DNA of 64,000 bases from Azorinus chamasolen. Its lineage: Eukaryota > Mollusca > Bivalvia > Cardiida > Solecurtidae. The translations under genes and the position numbers were made by a program. Location of the stretch: positions 26,262,449 through 26,326,448 of the forward strand of contig OY755241.1 in assembly GCA_963576725.1 (NCBI GenBank), in the 5' to 3' direction. This document shows positions 53,301-64,000 of the stretch, one piece after another. Each line of letters starts with the position of its first letter. Within the stretch, counting starts at the first letter, position 1. Below the pieces are notes generated by a model, which was given only the letters and a program-made list of their open reading frames with translations, ran no database searches and was not told the DNA's origin.

Positions 53301-56300
53301 ATACGCTTTGTACATTGGGTATACGTGGTGTAAACTGCCTGTACAGGGCGTATACTTTGTGTGCACAATTTGGTGTATACATTGGACCATATATAACCGA
53401 TGATACATTGTGTATACTTGGTGTAAACGGTCTATACGCTTTGTACATTGTGTATACTTGGTGTAAATGGTCTATACGCTTTGTACATTGGGTATACGTG
53501 GTGTAAACTGCCAGTACAGGGCGTATACTTTGTGTGCACAATTTGGTGTATACATTGGACCATATATAACCGATGATACATTGTGTATACTTAGTGTAAA
53601 CGGTCTATACGCTTTGTACATTGGGTATACGTCGTGCAAACGGCCTGTACAGGGCGTATACTTTGTGTACAAAATTGTATAGGGCGTATACTTTGTGTGC
53701 ACAATTTGGTGTATACATTGGACCATATATAACCGATGATACATTGTGAATACTTAGTGTAAACGGTCTATACGCTTTGTACATTGGGTATACGTCGTGC
53801 AAACGGCCTGTACAGGGCGTATACTTTGTGTGCACAATTTGGTGTATACATTGGACCATATATAACCGATGATACATTGTGTATACTTGATGTACACGGC
53901 CTGTACGCTTGGCACGTTGGGCATACGCCCTGTATAGGACGTATACTTCGTGCACAAAATTTGGTGTATACATTGCACCATATATAACCGATGATACATT
54001 GTGTATACTTGATGTAAACGGTCTATACGCTTTGTACATTGGGTATACGTGGTGTAAACGGCCTGTACAGGTCATATACTTCGTGTACAAAATTGTATAG
54101 GGCGTATACTTTGTGTGCACAATTTGGTGTATACATTGGACCATATATAACCGATGATACATTGTGTATACTTGATGTACATGGTGTAAACGGCCTGTAC
54201 AGGTCATATACTTCGTGTACAAAATTGTATAGGGCGTATACTTTGTGTGCACAATTTCGTGTATACATTGGACCATATATAACCGATGATACATTGTGTA
54301 TACTTAGTGTAAACGGTCTATACGCTTTGTACATTGGGTATACGTCGTGCAAACGGCCTGTACAGGGCGTATACTTTGTGTGCACCATTTTGTGTATACA
54401 TTGGACCATATATAACCGATGATACATTGTGTATACTTAGTGTAAACGGTCTATACGCTTTGTACATTGGGTATACGTCGTGCAAACGGCCTGTACAGGG
54501 CGTATACTTTGTGTGCACCATTTTGTGTATACATTGGACCATATATAACCGATGATACATTGTGTATACTTGGTGTAAACGGTCTATACGCTTTGTACAT
54601 TGGGTACACGTGGTGTAAACGGCCTGTACAGGTCATATACTTCGTGTACAAAATTGTATAGGGCGTATACTTTGTGTGCACAATTTCGTGTATACATTGG
54701 ACCATATATAACCGATGATACATTGTGAATACTTAGTGTAAACGGTCTATACGCTTTGTACATTGGGTATACGTCGTGCAAACGGCCTGTACAGGGCGTA
54801 TACTTTGTGTGCACAATTTGGTGTATACATTGGACCATATATAACCGATGATACATTGTGTATACTTGATGTACACGGCCTGTACGCTTGGTACGTTGGG
54901 CATACGCCCTGTATAGGACGTATACTTCGTGCACAAAATTTGGTGTATACATTGGACCATATATAACCGATGATACATTGTGTATACTTGGTGTAAACTG
55001 TCTATACGCTTTGTACATTGTGTATACTTGGTGTAAACGGTCTATACGCTTTGTACATTGTGTATACTTGGTGTAAATGGTCTATACGCTTTGTACATTG
55101 GGTATACGTGGTGTAAACTGCCTGTACAGGGCGTATACTTTGTGTGCACAATTTGGTGTATACATTGGACCATATATAACCGATGATACATTGTGTATAC
55201 TTGGTGTAAACGGTCTATACGCTTTGTACATTGTGTATACTTGGTGTAAATTGTCTATACGCTTTGTACATTGTGTACACTTGGTGTAAACGGTCTATAC
55301 GCTTTGTACATTGGGTATACGTGGTGTAAACGGCCTGTACAGGGTGTATACTTTGTGTGCACAATTTGGTGTGTACAGGACGTATACTTCGTGCACAAAA
55401 TTTGGTATATACATTGGACCATATATAACCGATGATACATTGTGTATACTTGGTGTAAATGGTCTATACGCTTTGTACATTGGGTATACGTGGTGTAAAC
55501 GGCCTGTACAGGTCATATACTTCGTGTACAAAATTGAATAGGGCGTATACTTTGTGTGCACAATTTGGTGTATACATTGGACCATATATAACCGATGATA
55601 CATTGTGTATACTTGGTGTAAACGGTCTATACGCTTTGTACATTGTGTATACTTGGTGTAAATGGTCTATACGCTTTGTACATTGGGTATACGTGGTGTA
55701 AACTGCCAGTACAGGGCGTATACTTTGTGTGCACAATTTGGTGTATACATTGGACCATATATAACCGATGATACATTGCGTATACTTAGTGTAAACGGTC
55801 TATACGCTTTGTACATTGGGTATACGTCGTGCAAACGGCCTGTACAGGGCGTATACTTTGTGTACAAAATTGTATAGGGCGTATACTTTGTGTGCACAAT
55901 TTCGTGTATACATTGGACCATATATAACCGATGATACATTGTGAATACTTAGTGTAAACGGTCTATACGCTTTGTACATTGGGTATACGTCGTGCAAACG
56001 GCCTGTACAGGGCGTATACTTTGTGTGCACAATTTGGTGTATACATTGGACCATATATAACCGATGATACATTGTGTATACTTGATGTACACGGCCTGTA
56101 CGCTTGGTACGTTGGGCATACGCCCTGTATAGGACGTATACTTCGTGCACAAAATTTGGTGTATACATTACACCATATATAACCGATGATACATTGTGTA
56201 TACTTGATGTAAACGGTCTATACGCTTTGTACATTGGGTATACGTGGTGTAAACGGCCTGTACAGGTCATATACTTCGTGTACAAAATTGTATAGGGCGT

Positions 56301-58377
56301 ATACTTTGTGTGCACAATTTGGTGTATACATTGGACCATATATAACCGATGATACATTGTGTATACTTGATGTACGTGGTGTAAACGGCCTGTACAGGTC
56401 ATATACTTCGTGTACAAAATTGTATAGGGCGTATACTTTGTGTGCACAATTTGGTGTATACATTGGACCATATATAACCGATGATACATTGTCTATACTT
56501 AGTGTAAACGGTCTATACGCTTTGTACATTGGGTATACGTCGTGCAAACGGCCTGTACAGGGCGTATACTTTGTGTGCACCATTTTGTGTATACATTGGA
56601 CCATATATAACCGATGATACATTGTCTATACTTAGTGTAAACGGTCTATACGATTTGTACATTGGGTATACGTCGTGCAAACGGCCTGTACAGGGCGTAT
56701 ACTTTGTGTGCACCATTTCGTGTATACATTGGACCATATATAACCGATGATACATTGTGTATACTTGATGTACAAGGCCTGTACGCTTGGTACGTTGGGC
56801 ATACGCCCTGTATAGGACGTATACTTCGTGCAAAACATTTGGTGTATATATTGGACCATATATAACCGATGATACATTGTGTATACTTGGTGTAAACGGT
56901 CTATACGCTTTGTACATTGTGTATACTTGGTGTAAATGGTCTATACGCTTTGTACATTGTGTACACTTGGTGTAAACGGTCTATACGCTTTGTACATTGG
57001 GTATACGTGGTGTAATCGGCCTGTACAGGGCGTATACTTTGTGTGCACAATTTGGTGTATACATTGGACCATATATAACAGATGATACATTGTGTATACT
57101 TGGTGTACACGACCTATACGCTTGGTATTAGGCATACGCCCTGTACAGGACGTATACTTCGTGCACAAAATTTGGTGTATACATTGGACCATATATAACC
57201 GATGATACATTGTGTATACTTGGTGTAAACGGTCTATACGCTTTGTACATTGGGTATACGTGGTGTAAACGGCCTGTACAGGTCATATACTTCGTGTACA
57301 AAATTGTATAGGGCGTATACTTTGTGTGCACAATTTGGTGTATACATTGGACCATATATAACCGATGATACATTGTGTATACTTGGTGTAAACGGTCTAT
57401 ACGCTTTGTACATTGTGTATACTTGGTGTAAATGGTCTATACGCTTTGTACATTGGGTATACGTGGTGTAAACTGCCTGTAAAGGGCGTATACTTTGTGT
57501 GCACAATTTGGTGTATACATTGGACCATATATAACCGATGATACATTGTGTATACTTAGTGTAAACGGTCTATACGCTTTGTACATTGGGTATACGTCGT
57601 GCAAACGGCCTGTACAGGGCGTATACTTTGTGTGCACCATTTTGTGTATACATTGGACCATATATAACCGATGATACATTGTGTATACTTGGTGTAAACG
57701 GTCTATACGCTTTGTACATTGGGTACACGTGGTGTAAACGGCCTGTACAGGTCATATACTTCGTGTACAAAATTGTATAGGGCGTATACTTTGTGTGCAC
57801 AATTTCGTGTATACATTGGACCATATATAACCGATGATACATTGTGAATACTTAGTGTAAACGGTCTATACGCTTTGTACATTGGGTATACGTCGTGCAA
57901 ACGGCCTGTACAGGGCGTGTACTTTGTGTGCACAATTTGGTGTATACATTGGACCATATATAACCGATGATACATTGTGTATACTTGATGTACACGGCCT
58001 GTACGCTTGGTACGTTGGGCATACGCCCTGTATAGGACGTATACTTCGTGCACAAAATTTGGTGTATACATTGGACCATATATAACCGATGATACATTGT
58101 GTATACTTGGTGTAAACGGTCTATACGCTTTGTACATTGTGTATACTTGGTGTAAATGGTCTATACGCTTTGTACATTGGGTATACGTGGTGTAAACTGC
58201 CAGTACAGGGCGTATACTTTGTGTGCACAATTTGGTGTATACATTGGACCATATATAACCGATGATACATTGTGTATACTTAGTGTAAACGGTCTATACG
58301 CTTTGTACATTGGGTATACGTCGTGCAAACGGCCTGTACAGGGCGTATACTTTGTGTACAAAATTGTATAGGGCGTA
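50333..58377 (-). repeat. Satellite A, block 3 (-)
   Basis: Same modules as blocks 1 and 2, read on the minus strand. Long stretches repeat their module order: the run at 53605-54294 recurs at 55800-56489 (offset 2,195 bp) and parallels the plus-strand run at about 20063-20725. A ~90-bp piece at about 52215-52303 is flipped to plus. All open frames are by-products of the repeat. Confidence 0.95.
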
Positions 58378-61300
58378 TAGACTATTTACACCAAGTATAC
58401 ACAATGTACAAAGCGTATAGACCGTTTACACCAAGTATACACAATGTATCATCGGTTATATATGGTCCAATGTATACACCAAATTGTGCACACAAAGTAT
58501 ACGCCCTATTCAATTTTGTACACGAAGTATATGACCTGTACAGGCCGTTTACACCACGTATACCCAATGTACAAAGCGTGTAGACCGTTTACACCAAGTA
58601 TACACAATGTATCATCGGTTATATATGGTCCAATGTATACACCAAATTTTGTGCACGAAGTATACGTCCTGTACAGGGCGTATGCCTAATGTACCAAGCG
58701 TATAGGTCGTGTACACCAAGTATACACAATGTATCATCGGTTATATATGGTCCAATGTATACACCAAATTGTGCACACAAAGTATACGCCCTGTACAGGC
58801 CGTTTACACCACGTATACTCAATGTACAAAGCGTATAGACCGTTTACACCAAGTGTACACAATGTACAAAGCGTATAGACCATTTACACCAAGTATACAC
58901 AATGTACAAAGCGTATAGACCGTTTACACCAAGTATACACAATGTATCATCGGTTATATATGGTCCAATGTATACACCAAATGTTGTGCACGAAGTAAAC
59001 GTCATATACAGGGCGTATGCCCAACGTACCAAGCGTACAGGCCGTGTACATCAAGTATACACAATGTATCATCGGTTATATATGGTCCAATGTATACACG
59101 AAATGGTGCACACAAAGTATACGCCCTGTACAGGCCGTTTGCACGACGTATACCCAATGTACAAAGCGTATAGACCATTTACACCAAGTATACACAATGT
59201 ACAAAGCGTATAGACCGTTTACACCAAGTATACACAATGTATCATCGGTTATATATGGTCCAATGTATACACCAAATTGTGCACACAAAGTATACGCCCT
59301 ATACAATTTTGTACACGAAGTATATGACCTGTACAGGCCGTTTACACCACGTATACCCAATGTACAAGGCGTGTAGACCGTTTACACCAAGTATACACAA
59401 TGTATCATCGGTTATATATGGTCCAATGTATACACGAAATTGTGCACACAAAGTATACGCCCTGTACAGGCCGTTTGCACGACGTATACCCAATGTACAA
59501 AGCGTATAGACCGTTTACACCAAGTATACACAATGTATCATCGGTTATATATGGTCCAATGTATACACGAAATTGTGCACACAAAGTATACGCCCTGTAC
59601 AGGCCGTTTGCACGACGTATACCCAATGTACAAAGCGTATAGACCATTTACACCAAGTATACACAATGTACAAAGCGTATAGACCGTTTACACCAAGTAT
59701 ACACAATGTATCATCGGTTATATATGGTCCAATGTATACACCAAATTGTGCACACAAAGTATACGCCCTATACAATTTTGTACACGAAGTATATGACCTG
59801 TACAGGCCGTTTACACCACGTATACCCAATGTACAAAGCGTGTAGACCGTTTACACCAAGTATACACAATGTATCATCGGTTATATATGGTCCAATGTAT
59901 ACACGAAATTGTGCACACAAAGTATACGCCCTGTACAGGCAGTTTACACCACGTATACCCAATGTACAAAGCGTATAGACCATTTACACCAAGTATACAC
60001 AATGTACAAAGCGTATAGACCGTTTGCACCAAGTATACACAATGTATCATCGGTTATATATGGTCCAATGTATACACCAAATTGTGCACACAAAGTATAC
60101 GCCCTACACAATTTTGTACACGAAGTATATGACCTGTACAGGCCGTTTACACCACGTATACCCAATGTACAAAGCGTGTAGACCGTTTACACCAAGTATA
60201 CACAATGTATCATCGGTTATATATGGTCCAATGTATACACGAAATTGTGCACACAAAGTATACGCCCTGTACAGGCAGTTTACACCACGTATACCCATTG
60301 TACAAAGCGTATAGACCATTTACACCAAGTATACACAATGTACAAAGCGTACAAAGCGTATAGACTATTTACACCAAGTATACATAGACCGTTTACACTA
60401 AGTATACACAATGTATCATCGGTTATATATGGTCCAATGTATACACCAAATTGTGCACACAAAGTATACGCCCTGTACAGGCAGTTTACACCACGCATAC
60501 CAAATGTACAAAGCGTATAGACCATTTACACCAAGTATACACAATGTACAAAGCGTATAGACCGTTTACACCAAGTATACACAATGTATCATCGGTTATA
60601 TATGGTCCAATGTATACACCAAATTGTGCACACAAAGTATACGCCCTATACAATTTTGTACACGAAGTATATGACCTGTACAGGCCGTTTACACGAAATT
60701 CTGCACGCAAAGTATACGCCCTGTACAGGCCGTCTGCACGACGTATACCCAATGTACAAAGCGTATAGACCGTTTACACAATGTATCATCGGTTATATAT
60801 GGTCCAATGTATACAACAAATTGTGCACACAAAGTATACGCCCTGTACAGGCCGTTTACACCACGTATACTCAATGTACAAAGCGTATAGACCGTTTACA
60901 CCAAGTGTACACAATGTACAAAGCGTATAGACCATTTACACCAAGTATACACAATGTACAAAGCGTATAGACCGTTTACACCAAGTATACACAATGTATC
61001 ATCGGTTATATATGGTCCAATGTATACACCAAATGTTGTGCACGAAGTAAACGTCATATACAGGGCGTATGCCCAACGTACCAAGCGTACAGGCCGTGTA
61101 CATCAAGTATACACAATGTATCATCGGTTATATATGGTCCAATGTATACACGAAATGGTGCACACAAAGTATACGCCCTGTACAGGCCGTTTGCACGACG
61201 TATACCCAATGTACAAAGCGTATAGACCATTTACACCAAGTATACACAATGTACAAAGCGTATAGACCGTTTACACCAAGTATACACAATGTATCATCGG

Positions 61301-62891
61301 TTATATATGGTCCAATGTATACACCAAATTGTGCACACAAAGTATACGCCCTATACAATTTTGTACACGAAGTATATGACCTGTACAGGCCGTTTACACC
61401 ACGTATACCCAATGTACAAGGCGTGTAGACCGTTTACACCAAGTATACACAATGTATCATCGGTTATATATGGTCCAATGTATACACGAAATTGTGCACA
61501 CAAAGTATACGCCCTGTACAGGCCGTTTGCACGACGTATACCCAATGTACAAAGCGTATAGACCGTTTACACCAAGTATACACAATGTATCATCGGTTAT
61601 ATATGGTCCAATGTATACACGAAATTGTGCACACAAAGTATACGCCCTGTACAGGCCGTTTGCACGACGTATACCCAATGTACAAAGCGTATAGACCATT
61701 TACACCAAGTATACACAATGTACAAAGCGTATAGACCGTTTACACCAAGTATACACAATGTATCATCGGTTATATATGGTCCAATGTATACACCAAATTG
61801 TGCACACAAAGTATACGCCCTATACAATTTTGTACACGAAGTATATGACCTGTACAGGCCGTTTACACCACGTATACCCAATGTACAAAGCGTGTAGACC
61901 GTTTACACCAAGTATACACAATGTATCATCGGTTATATATGGTCCAATGTATACACGAAATTGTGCACACAAAGTATACGCCCTGTACAGGCAGTTTACA
62001 CCACGTATACCCAATGTACAAAGCGTATAGACCATTTACACCAAGTATACACAATGTACAAAGCGTATAGACCGTTTGCACCAAGTATACACAATGTATC
62101 ATCGGTTATATATGGTCCAATGTATACACCAAATTGTGCACACAAAGTATACGCCCTACACAATTTTGTACACGAAGTATATGACCTGTACAGGCCGTTT
62201 ACACCACGTATACCCAATGTACAAAGCGTGTAGACCGTTTACACCAAGTATACACAATGTATCATCGGTTATATATGGTCCAATGTATACACGAAATTGT
62301 GCACACAAAGTATACGCCCTGTACAGGCAGTTTACACCACGTATACCCATTGTACAAAGCGTATAGACCATTTACACCAAGTATACACAATGTACAAAGC
62401 GTACAAAGCGTATAGACTATTTACACCAAGTATACATAGACCGTTTACACTAAGTATACACAATGTATCATCGGTTATATATGGTCCAATGTATACACCA
62501 AATTGTGCACACAAAGTATACGCCCTGTACAGGCAGTTTACACCACGCATACCAAATGTACAAAGCGTATAGACCATTTACACCAAGTATACACAATGTA
62601 CAAAGCGTATAGACCGTTTACACCAAGTATACACAATGTATCATCGGTTATATATGGTCCAATGTATACACCAAATTGTGCACACAAAGTATACGCCCTA
62701 TACAATTTTGTACACGAAGTATATGACCTGTACAGGCCGTTTACACGAAATTCTGCACGCAAAGTATACGCCCTGTACAGGCCGTCTGCACGACGTATAC
62801 CCAATGTACAAAGCGTATAGACCGTTTACACAATGTATCATCGGTTATATATGGTCCAATGTATACAACAAATTGTGCACACAAAGTATAC
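58378..62891 (+). repeat. Satellite A, block 4 (+), with a 2,052-bp tandem duplication
   Basis: Orientation switches within GCGTATA at 58373-58379. 58766-60817 and 60818-62869 appear identical, including rare variants such as ATACAACAAATTG, CCGTTTGCACCAAG and CACACAAAATTCTG-type junctions. A 22-bp start of a third copy follows before the next inversion. Confidence 0.93.
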
Positions 62892-63296
62892 ATTGGACCA
62901 TATATAACCGATGATACATTGTGAATACTTAGTGTAAACGGTCTATACGCTTTGTACATTGGGTATACGTCGTGCAAACGGCCTGTACAGGGCGTATACT
63001 TTGTGTGTACAATTTGGTGTATACATTGGACCATATATAACCGATGATACATTGTGTATACTTGATGTACACGGCCTGTACGCTTGGTACGTTGGGCATA
63101 CGCCCTGTATAGGACGTATACTTCGTGCACAAAATTTGGTGTATACATTGGACCATATATAACCGATGATACATTGTGTATACTTGGTGTAAACTGTCTA
63201 TACGCTTTGTACATTGTGTATACTTGGTGTAAACGGTCTATACGCTTTGTACATTGTGTATACTTGGTGTAAATGGTCTATACGCTTTGTACATTG
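62886..63296 (-). repeat. Satellite A, block 5 (-)
   Basis: It begins at the GTATAC shared with block 4 (62886-62891) and runs in minus orientation through about three 133-bp-type and 40-bp modules. It ends at GCTTTGTACATTGG, where unrelated DNA begins. Confidence 0.93.
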
Positions 63297-64000
63297 GTGT
63301 CATTTTGGTGTTTATTCAGGACCAATATACTAAAAACTGGGCTGGTGATACCCTCTCGGACGGATGAACCATCCACCATGCAGAGGCATCAACCCAGTGG
63401 TAGTGATCAAATATACAAAAAATTTTGCCCTGAAAAGTTCCATCCTGACCTTGACCTTTGACCTTGAAATTCAATAAGCTTCTAGATCTAGGCTGACCAT
63501 ATACCAAGTTTGGAAAAAATCTATTGAAAGATGTTGTCTCTAAAGTGTTCAACACATAAAAAAAATAAATGTCCAACTTTGACCTTGACCTTTGACATTG
63601 AAAATCAATCAATGTTTAGATTTTGTCAAGGGCAAACCATTGACCTTTGACCTATGACATTGAAAATCAATCAGAAATTAGATCCTGTCAAGGGCAAACC
63701 ATATACCAAGTTTCATTAATATTCATTGAAGAATGTTCTTTTAGTGTGTTAACACGCTCAAACCCAAAAGAATTCTTAGTACTACTGTAAACTTGACCTT
63801 TAACCTATGATCTTGAAAATCATTTAGCTTCTAGATCTTGGCAAGGGCTAATTACAAACCAAGTTTGGTAAAAATCTATAAAAGGATATTGTCTCTAGTG
63901 TGTTCACAAGAATGTTACTGAAGGACAGAGTGAAGGACGAACAGGATGGATGGACAGGACATACAGGAGTGACCGTAGCATTACAATATCCCCTCCCAAC
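63297..64000 (+). repeat. Dispersed repeat R4, GACCTTGACC-rich tandem element
   Basis: Three to four units with CTTGACCTTTGACCTTGAAA, then AATCAAT.AGCTTCTAGATC, ATACCAAGTTTGG.AAAAAT and GTTGTCTCTAGTGTGTTCAC. Towards the end, GGACAGAGTGAAGGACGAAC with GGATGGATGGACAGGACA resembles the GGACAGACGGAC termini of other elements here. It continues past the window edge. Confidence 0.7.

Noticed and set aside
19442..63296. Dozens of 60-230-codon open frames on both strands in the satellite A blocks, with peptides such as MYHRLYMVQCIHQI and MGIRGVNGLYRAYT
   Set aside because: They recur with the 133-bp and 40-bp periods in all frames and both strands, and end at the same GCGTATAG word. They reflect a stop-poor repeat, not genes.

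Overview
This is a repeat-dominated piece of animal nuclear DNA, most likely from a bivalve mollusc. That assignment is an inference. It rests on AT-rich DNA with spliced exons, APE-type LINEs, a Penelope-like fragment, and several dispersed repeat families that I associate from memory with bivalve genomes. These include elements that begin AACAAGAGGGCC and end in GAGCTAAAA, GACCTTGACC-rich tandem elements, and short hairpins with GTAGACCCAGATCAGAC arms. There are no rRNA genes, no convincing functional tRNA gene, no CRISPR array and no bacterial operons.

Layout. 1-19441 is interspersed repeats: a broken Penelope-like GIY-YIG fragment, a 200-bp palindrome, several copies of one dispersed repeat family, two copies of one RNase H-bearing LINE (5755-8515 and 13388-17795, both minus, both 5' truncated, both with clear target-site duplications, both inside copies of that family), and a decayed third LINE. 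19442-31618 is satellite A, split by an apparently full-length LINE (23120-28481). That LINE has two open ORFs, a 2A-type NPGP motif in ORF1, and ORF1 and ORF2 in the same frame separated by a single UAG. 31619-39583 is satellite B, a 102-bp unit in +, -, + blocks. 39584-44214 holds the only credible host-type gene, three minus-strand exons with matching splice phases, plus small inverted-repeat transposons. 44215-50333 is a spacer of about 5 kb bounded by two inverted copies of satellite C. 50333-63296 is satellite A again, mostly inverted, with orientation switches and an apparently exact 2,052-bp tandem duplication. 63297-64000 is another dispersed repeat.

How it fits together. Satellite A is built from short modules (37, 25, 31, 40 bp and variants) that each begin with the palindrome GTATAC. 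Orientation switches and the LINE insertion fall in or next to that word. Satellite C carries a perfect 26-bp palindrome, and satellite B contains NcoI and BamHI palindromes and switches orientation by fold-back. The gene and the satellite B and C blocks lie between oppositely oriented satellite A arrays. This looks like a heterochromatic or centromere-like domain, or a palindromic amplification; an assembly artefact cannot be excluded from sequence alone. The many open frames inside satellites A and B are a by-product of stop-poor repeat units, and I do not annotate them as genes.
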